A DNA stretch of 64,000 nucleotides, taken from NCBI RefSeq assembly GCF_002734285.1, contig NZ_NSEA01000014.1:177380-241379 (forward strand), in the 5' to 3' direction. This document shows, piece by piece, positions 7,750-16,896 of this stretch. A program made the translations under genes and the position numbers. How positions within the stretch are numbered: position 1 is the stretch's first letter; the number at the start of each line of letters is the position of its first letter. The notes below the pieces were generated by a model. The model saw nothing but the letters and a program-made list of their open reading frames with translations. It searched no databases and was not told where the DNA came from. The stretch is from Fredinandcohnia onubensis (GTDB lineage: Bacteria; Bacillota; Bacilli; Bacillales; Bacillaceae_L).

Positions 7750-9474
7750 CTATCTAGATACTGACTCCTTCAAACGATCAACCATCCAGCGATTTCGGAT
7801 TTTTCTCCCCCAGCCCGCTTTGTTTTCTCTTAAGGACTGGACTCTCCAATACATCGGTGGGTGGAGCATGAACTGAAATTCAATAAGTCTCCATATTAGG
7901 GAATCTCGTTCAAGCGATGACTTTGCCTCATCTTTCTCCTCTTTGCGAACCGTACTGTACGAAAGTGATTTATTAATTGCTTCGTCCTGTTTCTCTGCTA
8001 AAACAATTAAACTGTTTGACATTTGCTCATTTCCCCCAGCCAAAAGGGATGCCCCAAGGTGATCTGCACGAACCTCCATCCATTGTGAACAAAAAGATTG
8101 ATATATCGAGTAAAAAATTGTTAAGAAAAAGATTGATAAAAAGATTGATATCCCATGTTCCTCGATATTAGTAATATTTTTTTGAATCAATAAGACATAC
8201 CCAATTAGAATCCCAAGATAACCGAGTCTACAAAGTTGCCCCCACAACACATCGCGCTTTTTGACATGAATTGCTTCATGGGCAAGGATACCTTCTATTG
8301 CTTCAGATGGTAGTTTTAATGTAGCAGTAGTTAGGGTAACCATTGCTTTACCAATATTCATACCTGTCGCAAGGCCATTATACTCGCTGCTTTCGGTTTC
8401 ATAAAGACGGATATTGGGAACACCGGCCTTTTCAAAGATCCGTTGAGAGGTTTCGATTAGATGTGGATTCTTAGTCTCCTTTGCATCCATTGCTACCTTT
8501 AAGACCTGGTCCGATATATATAGATTAAAAAGCCAATAGGCTAAAATGACTGTAACCATGATCCAAGGCTCAACTTCGAAATAATATAAAAGGAGAAGTA
8601 AACCTGTATAGGCTGATATACCTTTTACCGTTGTTGCAAAATAAAGCTTTCCAATTAATCGTTTTAAATTTTTTCGATGCCAAAATGGTAAAACAATTTG
8701 TGGCTCTTTTACATTTTCCTCAACTTTGGTCATTTCCTCGAACGTTCTTTTCCATTTTTCTGGTTCTAGGATTGTTAAATAAATTGTCTCCCCAGGTACA
8801 GATAGACGTAATACCTTCTGAAAGTTTGTTGTTAAGTCAGTATTAGAAGAAAACATCGTAAATAATGGATGAAGCTTTAACAAGTCTACATTCGTTTCTA
8901 GTTTCACTTCCTCCAAATCTTCTATTGGAATCTTTCGAGATTCAAAGCGTGAGGTGAGATATAATTGCTTTTCTTCTATGTCAAAAAATATTTTTACAGT
9001 TGCATAACTGCCGATTCTTTTTATGACCTCTGTAAATGTACTGACCAGTCCGAAAACAATAATGTATTTTAACGGACTATATTCAGGACCAAAGATGTAA
9101 AACATGATACCACCAAACACAACTAATCCCGTCATTAATATATCGGATGCAATTCTCTTCAAATTCCGTTTTAAAGTGATTTCCTCCACTACTATCAGAC
9201 GTAATTCTTTTTCAATTTCAATACGTTTTTCATTTCCTGTAGTTAGCGAGATTGCAAGAAAATAGCCACTAGAAATAAACGCGATATAGATGAACCCATT
9301 CATAAAGGAAAATTGATAAAACACAAACCCGATTGAAAGAAGACCCAGGAGTATTTCAATTGTCGTTCCTACTTTTTTATTTAACTTTCCGAAAACCAAA
9401 CCAATGATTTGGATTCCTGCCCCTACTAATATATACAATACGATCAAATGCCAACTTGGTAGCAATGGCCCCAC
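7750..9474 (-). CDS. M48-type membrane metalloprotease
   Basis: This 574-residue protein has several N-terminal membrane helices, a soluble PH-like stretch (~160-250), two further helices (~280-320), then an M48 catalytic domain. The zinc motif HEAIH is at residues 399-403 and the third ligand is likely E467 in WMEVRADHLG. Flanking helices fit the HtpX/Oma1-like arrangement with the active site facing the cytoplasm or membrane. GTG at 9472-9474 directly follows the TAG of the upstream lipoprotein gene; an in-frame TTG three codons later is better spaced from AGGTGG and may be the true start. Context with a two-component system suggests envelope-stress proteolysis, which is inference. Confidence 0.82.
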   Translation of the reverse strand: MGPLLPSWHLIVLYILVGAGIQIIGLVFGKLNKKVGTTIEILLGLLSIGFVFYQFSFMNGFIYIAFISSGYFLAISLTTGNEKRIEIEKELRLIVVEEITLKRNLKRIASDILMTGLVVFGGIMFYIFGPEYSPLKYIIVFGLVSTFTEVIKRIGSYATVKIFFDIEEKQLYLTSRFESRKIPIEDLEEVKLETNVDLLKLHPLFTMFSSNTDLTTNFQKVLRLSVPGETIYLTILEPEKWKRTFEEMTKVEENVKEPQIVLPFWHRKNLKRLIGKLYFATTVKGISAYTGLLLLLYYFEVEPWIMVTVILAYWLFNLYISDQVLKVAMDAKETKNPHLIETSQRIFEKAGVPNIRLYETESSEYNGLATGMNIGKAMVTLTTATLKLPSEAIEGILAHEAIHVKKRDVLWGQLCRLGYLGILIGYVLLIQKNITNIEEHGISIFLSIFFLTIFYSIYQSFCSQWMEVRADHLGASLLAGGNEQMSNSLIVLAEKQDEAINKSLSYSTVRKEEKDEAKSSLERDSLIWRLIEFQFMLHPPMYWRVQSLRENKAGWGRKIRNRWMVDRLKESVSR

Positions 9475-10551
9475 CTACATTTCATTATTGAGTACCATTT
9501 TTTCCGTCATCTCGAGAATATCTTCCATAGCTAAATCGGGATTTTGATTGATAATTGTATAACGCAGACCGTTCTCATCCCAGCTTAACGCATCAATAAA
9601 ATCATCATATTCTGCATTCTGGCCACGCACTTGCCATTTTCCAGGTTTAATTTCCGTTCCTGCTTCTTCTGGAGTTGGAAAGATTGAAACTAATACAGAA
9701 GGGACAGCTCCATATAAATAATAAACAGTAATTTCTGGACGATTGACCACACCTTGAAGGTTTATAACTTCAACATTCTCGACAGTCAAGTCTTCTCCCG
9801 CAAAAACAAGGAATGGTTGTGTTAATGCTGTTTGCGCATCTTCAAGTGACCCATAAGAAGGTTCAAGTTGTGACTCAATTGGGGTAATTGTCACATTTTC
9901 AGGTATATCTAAAGTGAAAGTATCCTGCTTAAAATTTGGTGAAAAATCGAGCACCTTATATTCAAACACAGATTTCGTATCTCCGACGACAGACATCGAT
10001 TTCACTACAAACCAAGTCTTTTGATCAATCCAGAATTCAACTTCTCCAAATAAATTAGAATCTGTATTCGGTGTTGCCTTTATATGATATACATCTAAAT
10101 CTACTAATTTTTCTTCACCCACAATTTCATATTCATGTGTTTTTTTAATAGCATCTAGCGTTGTCATGAGTTGTTCTTTCGGTGAGGCATCTAATAACGG
10201 CATACCTTCCTCTGTTAGATCGATACTTAATGCCGTTTCACTCCCCGTTTCATAGGAAATCACTTGGTTTCCGTCGTTTAACACATATGATTCAAGGTCA
10301 TTCGTAAGACCTGTTGTAATGATTTTTCGTTTTCCATCTTCTGCAGCGTACTCTTTAAAACTAGCATTTTCAGTGACCTCACCATTTGTCTCAAGCTTTA
10401 TGACACCTTCTCCATAATAAGAAAGCTTACCTTCCTTTGCTGATAAGACTTTTGTGACAATTTCTTCTGACGACACAGCCATATCCCCCTTACAACCTGA
10501 TAAAATCCCCGTTATTAAAATAGCAATTAGCAAGAATCGTTTTTTCTTCAT
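9475..10551 (-). CDS. LolA-like envelope lipoprotein
   Basis: This 358-residue lipoprotein has the signal MKKKRFLLIAILITGILSGC (lipobox LSGC). Residues ~45-230 have the repeated beta-strand pattern of LolA/MucB-like lipid-binding domains (KLSYYGEGVIKLETNGEVTE, FWIDQKTWFVVKSMSVVGD, DFSPNFKQDTFTLDIP). The C-terminal ~120 residues are less familiar. The start at 10549-10551 follows GGAAGGGATT; a longer frame from 10629 would overlap the kinase and lack a signal peptide at its start. It begins one base after the kinase stop. RsgI/BofC-like or RseB-like lipoproteins that sense envelope state have this kind of domain, so a sensory partner for the kinase is plausible. Confidence 0.75.
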   Translation of the reverse strand: MKKKRFLLIAILITGILSGCKGDMAVSSEEIVTKVLSAKEGKLSYYGEGVIKLETNGEVTENASFKEYAAEDGKRKIITTGLTNDLESYVLNDGNQVISYETGSETALSIDLTEEGMPLLDASPKEQLMTTLDAIKKTHEYEIVGEEKLVDLDVYHIKATPNTDSNLFGEVEFWIDQKTWFVVKSMSVVGDTKSVFEYKVLDFSPNFKQDTFTLDIPENVTITPIESQLEPSYGSLEDAQTALTQPFLVFAGEDLTVENVEVINLQGVVNRPEITVYYLYGAVPSVLVSIFPTPEEAGTEIKPGKWQVRGQNAEYDDFIDALSWDENGLRYTIINQNPDLAMEDILEMTEKMVLNNEM

Positions 10552-10552
10552 A

Positions 10553-12016
10553 TTAATCCCTTCCTTCCCTAATCCAGCAAGCCAGTAATGTCCCATCTTT
10601 TTGCGCTGACCAGATTCCAATTTTTCCATTTTGTTGTTCCATTAACATTTTTGCAATACTTAATCCTAACCCAGAACTTCCACCATTATTTCTAGCATCC
10701 TCTGCCTGATAAAAGGGGTAAAATACTTTGTCCAGTTGTTCTTTCGGAATTCCTTTTCCCTCGTTTTGAATTAAAATGACGGTACCTGCTTTTCTCCATG
10801 TTTCAAGTTCTACCTGAAATTCTTTAAATACCCAATCTGGTAGTTTTGTGTCACTTGAAATAGCAGCAAGCCAAATTTGTTTACCTGTTTCAGTATGACG
10901 AATAGCATTACCCATGATGTTATCTACAACTCTCACCATTTGTTTTGGGTCAACCTTATAGGATTTTTTTACAGATTGAAGTACATGTAGTGAAACTTCT
11001 TTTCGAATACATGGTTCATCATATCCTGATAACAACATCTCAAAATATTCTTCACCTTCTACTTCAACAAGCTCAGTCCGTTGTTTAGAGGATTGTAATG
11101 CAGTATACATTGTTAAGTCATCAAGCATACGTTTCATGTACTCAAGCTTCTGAAATAAGATTTCCTTATATTCTGCCCTTTCATGCTCGGTTAGCGTTCT
11201 ATCATTCTGGAGGACTTCAGTATAAGCCTGTATCACTGTTAAAGGTGTTTTTAAATCATGTGATAATGACGCCACAATAAATTCTTTTTCCTTTTGTTGA
11301 ACAGCTAAAGCCTCTTGCGTTTGTTCAATCTGTGCTTTCATTTTCCAAAAATGTTTAATTAAATCCCCTATTTCATCATTTGATTCACGAATTTGAGTTG
11401 AAGGACTTTCCCCATTTGCAAAAGCTGTCATTTGAGCTTGCAACTGGCTTAAAGGACGATTCAACTTACGATTTAATAAAATTACTACAATCGTATAGAG
11501 TAGGATAAAAAAGATACTAAAAAGTACACCCAAATAGATATAACGGTTTGTTACCCCTTCTATCCACTCGTCTCTAGCAATGGATATTTCAAAAATTCCA
11601 ACAACATTGCCATCTTTACTAACAGGTTTTTTCAACGAATAAGTACGAGCATTCTTTTGGAGATCATTTAAATTTCGATATACCTGTTCCATGTTTATTG
11701 TAGGAAATCCATATGAACCTGGTTCAGGTAAACTAGAAAACAAAACGACTCCATCAGCTCGATATAATGTAATTTTGATAGATTCATTTGTTAAAGCTTG
11801 AATAGAATCATACATTTCTTTTGATTGTGGTCTGTATAAATTGGGATCCAGGAGCTGTGGCTCAATTTCCTCCATTTTATTGGTCATCTCAACGTATTCC
11901 ACAAATGCTTGCTTATCATCGAGGTTACTTATACTTATATAAAGAAAATAAAGGGCGACAACCGGAAGCAGCATTACGATAAAAAAGCTGATCATCAACC
12001 ACTGTTTAATTCTCAT
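10553..12016 (-). CDS. Membrane sensor histidine kinase
   Basis: This 487-residue protein has a transmembrane segment at ~8-28, an extracytoplasmic domain to ~155, a second at ~160-181, HAMP (~182-235), a dimerisation/phosphoacceptor helix with SLSHDLKTPL (His253), and an HATPase domain. The N box is NIMGNAIRH, G1 is NEGKGI (Asp replaced by Glu, seen in some active kinases) and G2 is GGSSGLGLSIAK. It overlaps the regulator gene by 11 bases, the usual sign of translational coupling. The extracytoplasmic domain is small and unrecognised, so the signal is unknown. Confidence 0.9.
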   Translation of the reverse strand: MRIKQWLMISFFIVMLLPVVALYFLYISISNLDDKQAFVEYVEMTNKMEEIEPQLLDPNLYRPQSKEMYDSIQALTNESIKITLYRADGVVLFSSLPEPGSYGFPTINMEQVYRNLNDLQKNARTYSLKKPVSKDGNVVGIFEISIARDEWIEGVTNRYIYLGVLFSIFFILLYTIVVILLNRKLNRPLSQLQAQMTAFANGESPSTQIRESNDEIGDLIKHFWKMKAQIEQTQEALAVQQKEKEFIVASLSHDLKTPLTVIQAYTEVLQNDRTLTEHERAEYKEILFQKLEYMKRMLDDLTMYTALQSSKQRTELVEVEGEEYFEMLLSGYDEPCIRKEVSLHVLQSVKKSYKVDPKQMVRVVDNIMGNAIRHTETGKQIWLAAISSDTKLPDWVFKEFQVELETWRKAGTVILIQNEGKGIPKEQLDKVFYPFYQAEDARNNGGSSGLGLSIAKMLMEQQNGKIGIWSAQKDGTLLACWIREGRD

Positions 12017-12722
12017 ACAAGTGTTCTCCTATAAAACGATAACCAACGCCCCAGACCGTTTGGATAAACTTTGCTGATCGTGTATCATCCGTTAATTTAG
12101 ATCGTAAGCTTTTTATATGAACAGTGACTGTATTATTTCCGTCGACATCTTCCTGCTGCCAAATATGCTCATAAATCTCTGTCTTCGAAAAAGTTTGTAA
12201 TGGATTCTTAGCTAAGAGAAACAATAACTCTCTCTCCTTAGAGCTTATCTGGACAACGTCACCGTTTAAATAAACAAGATCATTTGTAAAATCAATGGTC
12301 AACCCATTCATATAAGTAATGCGATTATCATTTACTGTCTTATTGTTGTATCTTCTATATCTTCTTAAATGGGAGCTAATTCTCGCACTCAATTCCTCAA
12401 GACTAAATGGCTTTGTGACATAATCATCAGCCCCAATATTTAACCCTTTTATTTTGCTTTCATCCTCATTTCGTGCACTTAAAATGAGTAAAGGAATTTC
12501 ACTTTCCAATCGAATGGTTTTACATAATGTATACCCATCCATTTCTGGTAGCATTAAATCAATTAAGGCAAGGTCAAATAGATCCGCTTTAAAATCCTCC
12601 CACCCTTCTTTTCCAGTTGATGCCCAAGTTACGGTATAGCCTTCTTTCCGTAAATGATCACAAACAATACGGGCGATTTCCTTATCATCTTCAACAAGTA
12701 GAATTTTTTCAGGTTTTTCCAT
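12006..12722 (-). CDS. OmpR/PhoB-family response regulator
   Basis: A 238-residue protein with a receiver domain (LLVEDDKE, phosphoacceptor Asp55 in LIDLMLPEMDG, switch Ser in LILSARNEDE, Lys in YVTKPFS) followed by a winged-helix DNA-binding domain (ISSKERELLFLLAKNP, VHIKSLRSKL, IQTVWGVGYRF). It is the first gene of the operon that continues with the kinase, lipoprotein, M48 protease and two small membrane proteins. The start ATG at 12720-12722 follows AGAGGGGTTATCC. Target promoters cannot be deduced. Confidence 0.93.
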   Translation of the reverse strand: MEKPEKILLVEDDKEIARIVCDHLRKEGYTVTWASTGKEGWEDFKADLFDLALIDLMLPEMDGYTLCKTIRLESEIPLLILSARNEDESKIKGLNIGADDYVTKPFSLEELSARISSHLRRYRRYNNKTVNDNRITYMNGLTIDFTNDLVYLNGDVVQISSKERELLFLLAKNPLQTFSKTEIYEHIWQQEDVDGNNTVTVHIKSLRSKLTDDTRSAKFIQTVWGVGYRFIGEHLYEN

Positions 12723-12879
12723 GGATAACCCCTCTTTCTATCTATTTTCATTATATCGGATGTTTTGTAGAGCTTTTTGATTTTTTATAAATACTTAATA
12801 TTTATCCTGAATGTATATTAATGGCCTTTTTATAAAAAAGTAAGTAAGGCGCAGTTACTACATAAAAGAGGTGTTTATT

Positions 12880-13746
12880 TTGTCTAAAAGTCAAGGGAAG
12901 AATATTTTGCCTCCACAGCATCAAAATCAACAGCCTGGAACAGAAACAGAAATGGTACCAAGACCTGTATCTGAGGATCATTCCTATCAAGGAAGCAATA
13001 AGTTAGCAAATAAGGTTGCCATTATTACAGGTGGGGATAGTGGAATAGGAAAGGCAGTTGCGATTCATTATGCAAAGGAAGGCGCAAATGTTGTCATCGT
13101 ATATTTAAATGAACATGAGGATGCTAAGGAAACAAAGCGCCAAGTAGAAGAAGAAGGACAAAAATGCTTACTTTTATCTGGTGATATTGGAAATGAAGAG
13201 TTCTGTAAGGAAATAGTAAAGAAAACAATTGATACATTTGGACAGCTAGATATTTTGGTCAATAATGCAGCTGAACAGCATCCTCAAAAGAGTATTTCTG
13301 CTATCACAGCTGAGCAGCTTGAAAAAACATTCCGAACCAATATCTTTTCTTATTTTTATTTAACGAAGGCCGCTCTTCCCCACTTAAAACAGGGAAGCTC
13401 CATCATTAATACTGCATCCGTTACAGCATATAAGGGCAATGAACAACTTGTTGATTATTCTGCAACAAAAGGAGCCGTTGTCTCTTTTACAAGGTCACTT
13501 TCGATGCAATTGGTCGGTAAAGGAATCCGTGTCAACGGAGTAGCTCCAGGACCGATTTGGACGCCACTTATTCCATCTACCTTTACAAGTGATCAAGTTG
13601 CGAAATTTGGTTCGACAACACCGATGAAACGCCCTGGACAGCCCGAGGAAGTCGCACCCTGCTATATCTTCCTAGCAAGTGATGATGCTTCCTATATGTC
13701 AGGCCAAATCCTTCACGTTAACGGTGGAGAAATTGTAAACGGATAA
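12880..13746 (+). CDS. SDR oxidoreductase, general stress protein 39-like (YdaD)
   Basis: This 288-residue NAD(P)-dependent short-chain dehydrogenase has the cofactor motif TGGDSGIGKA near residue 45, NNAAEQHP (NNAG-type), catalytic Ser in INTASVTAYKG, and YSATKGAV (Tyr and Lys). The N-terminal extension with QQPGTETEMVPRPVSED is typical of the YdaD/YhdF/YhxC stress-protein subgroup; substrate unknown. I start it at TTG 12880 because AAAGAGGTG lies 6 bases upstream; GTG at 12871 is part of that Shine-Dalgarno. In B. subtilis ydaD is under sigma-B, but I found no convincing sigma-B promoter here. Confidence 0.88.
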   Translation: MSKSQGKNILPPQHQNQQPGTETEMVPRPVSEDHSYQGSNKLANKVAIITGGDSGIGKAVAIHYAKEGANVVIVYLNEHEDAKETKRQVEEEGQKCLLLSGDIGNEEFCKEIVKKTIDTFGQLDILVNNAAEQHPQKSISAITAEQLEKTFRTNIFSYFYLTKAALPHLKQGSSIINTASVTAYKGNEQLVDYSATKGAVVSFTRSLSMQLVGKGIRVNGVAPGPIWTPLIPSTFTSDQVAKFGSTTPMKRPGQPEEVAPCYIFLASDDASYMSGQILHVNGGEIVNG

Positions 13747-13750
13747 AAAA

Positions 13751-13788
13751 GAAAGCATCACCCAATGTTGGATGATGCTTTCCTTATT
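13751..13788. terminator. Bidirectional terminator between SDR and GH13 genes
   Basis: GAAAGCATCA (13751-13760) pairs with TGATGCTTTC (13773-13782), with an inner CCAA/TTGG. It is flanked by A-rich sequence on the left and CTTATTATT on the right, and the two genes converge here. Confidence 0.8.
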
Positions 13789-15178
13789 ATTCAGGTTTTA
13801 TGCGTCCATGCCTTTTTTTATTTAAATAAATGAAGCCAATCATTAACACTGGCACGATAAAAACTGCAAAGAATAAGGTATAATTAATTTTCGTCGTGTC
13901 CCGAACTACGAATACTTCTGAGATATCACGATTAACAACAACATGAAATTCACCATCTGTCGGACGGATAAGGTCCTCTGTAATCAGTCCGGTTAACTCC
14001 TTGTCTTGTCCAACTTGATCGGTTGTTAGGGTGAAGCTTTGAGTTTTCGTTGTGTTATTAATTGCAACAAACGCTATTTGCCCCTCAAACTCTCTTTTAA
14101 AAACAAGTAAACCTTCATCATTTCTAACCAATTCAATGGATCCCTTTGTTAGTGCAGGTACTCCTGATCGGATCTTTGATAGCAAAGTTATATATTCCAC
14201 AAGCTCTTGGTCTGTTCGAAAATCCATTAATCCAAGATTGTCCGGTGGCTCACTTCCATTTAATGCTATTTCCGTCCCATAAAATACAATAGGAATCCCA
14301 GGTGTTGTATACAAATACGTTAATGCTGACTTTAAACGGGGTGCTGGGTGCTCATTCGCTTCTGTTGCCAAATATGTAAATCGAACTGTATTCGTGTTAT
14401 CCATGAAATGAATTAAGGAATTGGTATTTTCAAATTCTTGATTCCGTTCCCATATGGATTCTACATTGTTAAAAGGTTGATCTGGAACACTAAAACTTGT
14501 GATTCCTTCATAAGGTGTCGGATTGAAAACAGCATCAAGTCCTGCTGCTTCAAACTCACTCAGATTATTTAGACCAGCAGACTCACCAATTAAAATCAAA
14601 TTTTCTTTTTTTGATGTAAGCTCTGCTGATAAAGTAGATATATCATTGGGGGTAACCCCTTCTACGAGGTCTAACTTATATCCATCAATATCTGTTTCTT
14701 GAACCCAGCTTAATGCTGTCTTGACTAATTCACCATCAAGAGGACCTTCGCTTGAATTGATTCCAAGGTCTAGAATAATTTTCATATCCTTCTTATGTGC
14801 TTCTTTTACAAGTTGTTTTAAGTCATCTTTCGTACCATAATGCTTATTGATTTGTTGTCTGTCAGTTACATGATACGGATAAAATGTATTCGAATCATTT
14901 TCAAAAACAGGAGATAATAATAGTGAGGTAAACCCCATATCCTTTATGTAATCGAGTTGGCCAATAATTCCCTGAATGTCTCCTCCATGGTAGGCGATTG
15001 GACTTGAACGATCCACATCAAGATCATTCGTACTGTCTCCATTATTAAAACGATCGACCACTATGTAATAAATACTTTCTTCTTCTATCTTAAAATCATC
15101 AGCAGCCACAACAGGCATGGCTAACATAAGTAACAATGGTAGTAGAAACGCTATTATGTATAACTTCTTCTTCATCAT
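13787..15178 (-). CDS. Membrane-anchored GH13-like protein, probably catalytically dead
   Basis: This 463-residue protein has a signal peptide (MMKKKLYIIAFLLPLLLMLA), a GH13 barrel (IYYIVVDRFNNGDSTND, AYHGGDIQGII) and a C-terminal transmembrane helix (~434-452) with a basic tail. The GH13 signature regions are altered. Region I is DLGINSS instead of DxxxNH (residues 137-143), and the usual B-domain loop after it is missing. Region II keeps the nucleophile (GYKLD, Asp170), region III keeps Glu199 (IGESAG), but region IV reads FMDNTN (259-263) where active enzymes have FxDNHD. The transition-state-stabilising Asp and two substrate His are therefore absent. It is more likely a binding or scaffold protein than an amylase. 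Confidence 0.82.
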   Translation of the reverse strand: MMKKKLYIIAFLLPLLLMLAMPVVAADDFKIEEESIYYIVVDRFNNGDSTNDLDVDRSSPIAYHGGDIQGIIGQLDYIKDMGFTSLLLSPVFENDSNTFYPYHVTDRQQINKHYGTKDDLKQLVKEAHKKDMKIILDLGINSSEGPLDGELVKTALSWVQETDIDGYKLDLVEGVTPNDISTLSAELTSKKENLILIGESAGLNNLSEFEAAGLDAVFNPTPYEGITSFSVPDQPFNNVESIWERNQEFENTNSLIHFMDNTNTVRFTYLATEANEHPAPRLKSALTYLYTTPGIPIVFYGTEIALNGSEPPDNLGLMDFRTDQELVEYITLLSKIRSGVPALTKGSIELVRNDEGLLVFKREFEGQIAFVAINNTTKTQSFTLTTDQVGQDKELTGLITEDLIRPTDGEFHVVVNRDISEVFVVRDTTKINYTLFFAVFIVPVLMIGFIYLNKKRHGRIKPE

Positions 15179-15260
15179 TTAACTCCTATCGTATTAGTAA
15201 TCATCATACTTAAAAGTAACCTTTTCCCCCCTAAAAATCAAATATAACAGCGGTTTGTTC

Positions 15261-15277
15261 AAATTTTGTACAAATTT
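15261..15277. promoter_or_regulatory. Near-palindrome upstream of the MATE gene, possible operator
   Basis: AAATTTTGTACAAATTT is a 17-base near-palindrome in the intergenic region between the divergent GH13 and MATE genes, roughly 110 bases before the MATE start. Low-GC palindromes arise by chance, so this is weak; no adjacent regulator gene supports it. Confidence 0.25.
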
Positions 15278-15387
15278 AACATCTAAAAAATTCGGGATTA
15301 TTCCCAAAAAAATTACGTATCTTTCCCTCTTTAAACTGTGATAAACTAATATAGTTTTACACCTATGAATCAAAGGGAGTGGACCGC

Positions 15388-16758
15388 TTGGCAACTTCTA
15401 TCAATACGAAAAAATTAACACTGTTTGCATTGACATGGCCAATTTTTATTGAATTACTTCTACATATGTTAATGGGTAATGCAGATACATTAATGCTAAG
15501 CATGTATTCCGATAATTCCGTTGCGGCTGTTGGGGTTGCAAATCAAATCTTATCCTTAATTATTGTCATGTTTGGTTTTATCGCAACCGGTACTGCCGTA
15601 TTAGTGGCCCAACATTTTGGTGCAAATAATGAAAAAAGCGCAGCGGAAGTTTCGGTTGTCTCAATTATTGCGAACCTAGTATTTGGTCTTATTTTAAGTC
15701 TTATCGTTTTTATTTGGAGTAAGAAGCTTTTGCTATTAATGGATTTGCCTGTTGAATTATTAGACGAAGCAGATAGCTATCTAAAAATAGTAGGTTTATT
15801 CTCCTTCCTCCAAGCACTAATTATGACGATTGGCGCAGTCATACGAAGCTATGGTTTTACACGGGACACCATGTATGTAACGATCGGTATGAATATCCTA
15901 AATGTGATTGGTAACTATATTTTTATCTTTGGTCCTTTTGGATTGCCTGTACTCGGGGTTGAAGGAGTTGCCATTTCTACTTCTATCAGTAGATTAGTAG
16001 GCTTACTTGTCATCACCTATCTCTTAGTAAAGCGAGTAGATCATGGTCTTCCATTTAAGAAGTTTTTCACTTTACCAAAACAGCATATCCAAAACCTTCT
16101 TAAAATAGGGATACCTTCTGCCGGTGAACAACTCTCTTATAATTCCTCCCAGATGATTATCACCTATTTCATTACAATTATGGGGACACAAGCGCTGACT
16201 ACGAAGGTATACGCACAGAATCTAATGATGTTCATTTTTTTATTTAGTATTGCGATTAGTCAGGGAACACAGATTTTAGTTGGACAAATGATTGGAGCCC
16301 GTCAGATTAACGATGCATATCAAAGGGCATTAAAAAGTCTAAAACTCGCAATTTTAATCTCAGCTGCAATGGCTATTATTTTTTCAATCTTTAAAGAACC
16401 ACTGCTCTCTATCTTTACGAATAACCAAGACATAATAAAAACCGGTGGTGTCCTCATTCTTTTAACCATTATTCTTGAACCCGGCCGAGCCTTTAACCTT
16501 GTCCTCATTAATGCATTAAGGGCGGCTGGAGATGTTAAATTACCGGTTTATATGGGAATTCTTTCGATGTGGGGGATTTGTGTACCGATTGCCTATGTGC
16601 TTGGAGTACATTTTGATTTAGGATTAATAGGTATTTGGATTTCCTTTATTGTGGATGAATGGCTCCGCGGAATCGTAATGCTGTGGAGATGGCGTTCTCG
16701 GGCGTGGGAAAAGAAATCATTTGTTACACCTGTTGAGAATGCAAACATAACAGTCTGA
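15388..16758 (+). CDS. yisQ: MATE-family multidrug exporter, YisQ
   Basis: This 456-residue protein has twelve predicted membrane helices in two repeats. N-terminal LTLFALTWPIFIELLLHMLMG, followed by NADTLMLSMYSDNSVAAVG and an FGFIATGTAVLVAQHFGA helix, is diagnostic of MATE antiporters. The second half includes GIPSAGEQLSYNSSQM and ALRAAGDVKLPV. It presumably exports cationic compounds using Na+ or H+. The start at TTG 15388 follows AAAGGGAGTGG; GTG 15379 overlaps that Shine-Dalgarno. It matches B. subtilis YisQ by position and type. A terminator follows. Confidence 0.88.
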   Translation: MATSINTKKLTLFALTWPIFIELLLHMLMGNADTLMLSMYSDNSVAAVGVANQILSLIIVMFGFIATGTAVLVAQHFGANNEKSAAEVSVVSIIANLVFGLILSLIVFIWSKKLLLLMDLPVELLDEADSYLKIVGLFSFLQALIMTIGAVIRSYGFTRDTMYVTIGMNILNVIGNYIFIFGPFGLPVLGVEGVAISTSISRLVGLLVITYLLVKRVDHGLPFKKFFTLPKQHIQNLLKIGIPSAGEQLSYNSSQMIITYFITIMGTQALTTKVYAQNLMMFIFLFSIAISQGTQILVGQMIGARQINDAYQRALKSLKLAILISAAMAIIFSIFKEPLLSIFTNNQDIIKTGGVLILLTIILEPGRAFNLVLINALRAAGDVKLPVYMGILSMWGICVPIAYVLGVHFDLGLIGIWISFIVDEWLRGIVMLWRWRSRAWEKKSFVTPVENANITV

Positions 16759-16780
16759 ATGAATCAGGCTGTTTTTTTTA
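16750..16780 (+). terminator. Intrinsic terminator after yisQ
   Basis: ACAGTCTGA (16750-16758) pairs with TCAGGCTGT (16764-16772) with one G-U pair, followed by seven or more T. Confidence 0.85.
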
Positions 16781-16896
16781 TGGAAGAAATAATCCAAACT
16801 ATGGGTAAATCCTTGGTTATAAATTTCCTTCTTTTTGTCTAAAAAGAGGATAACACAACTTATTATAGATAACACATGATGGATGGAGGATTTGCA

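Noticed and set aside
13787..15178. Annotation as an active alpha-amylase
   Set aside because: Region I His and region IV His/Asp are replaced and the B-domain loop is missing.
15286..15308. TTCGGGATTATTCCCAA hairpin upstream of yisQ as a terminator
   Set aside because: It lies between divergent genes with no upstream transcript to terminate and has only a 5-6 bp stem; it is too weak to call.
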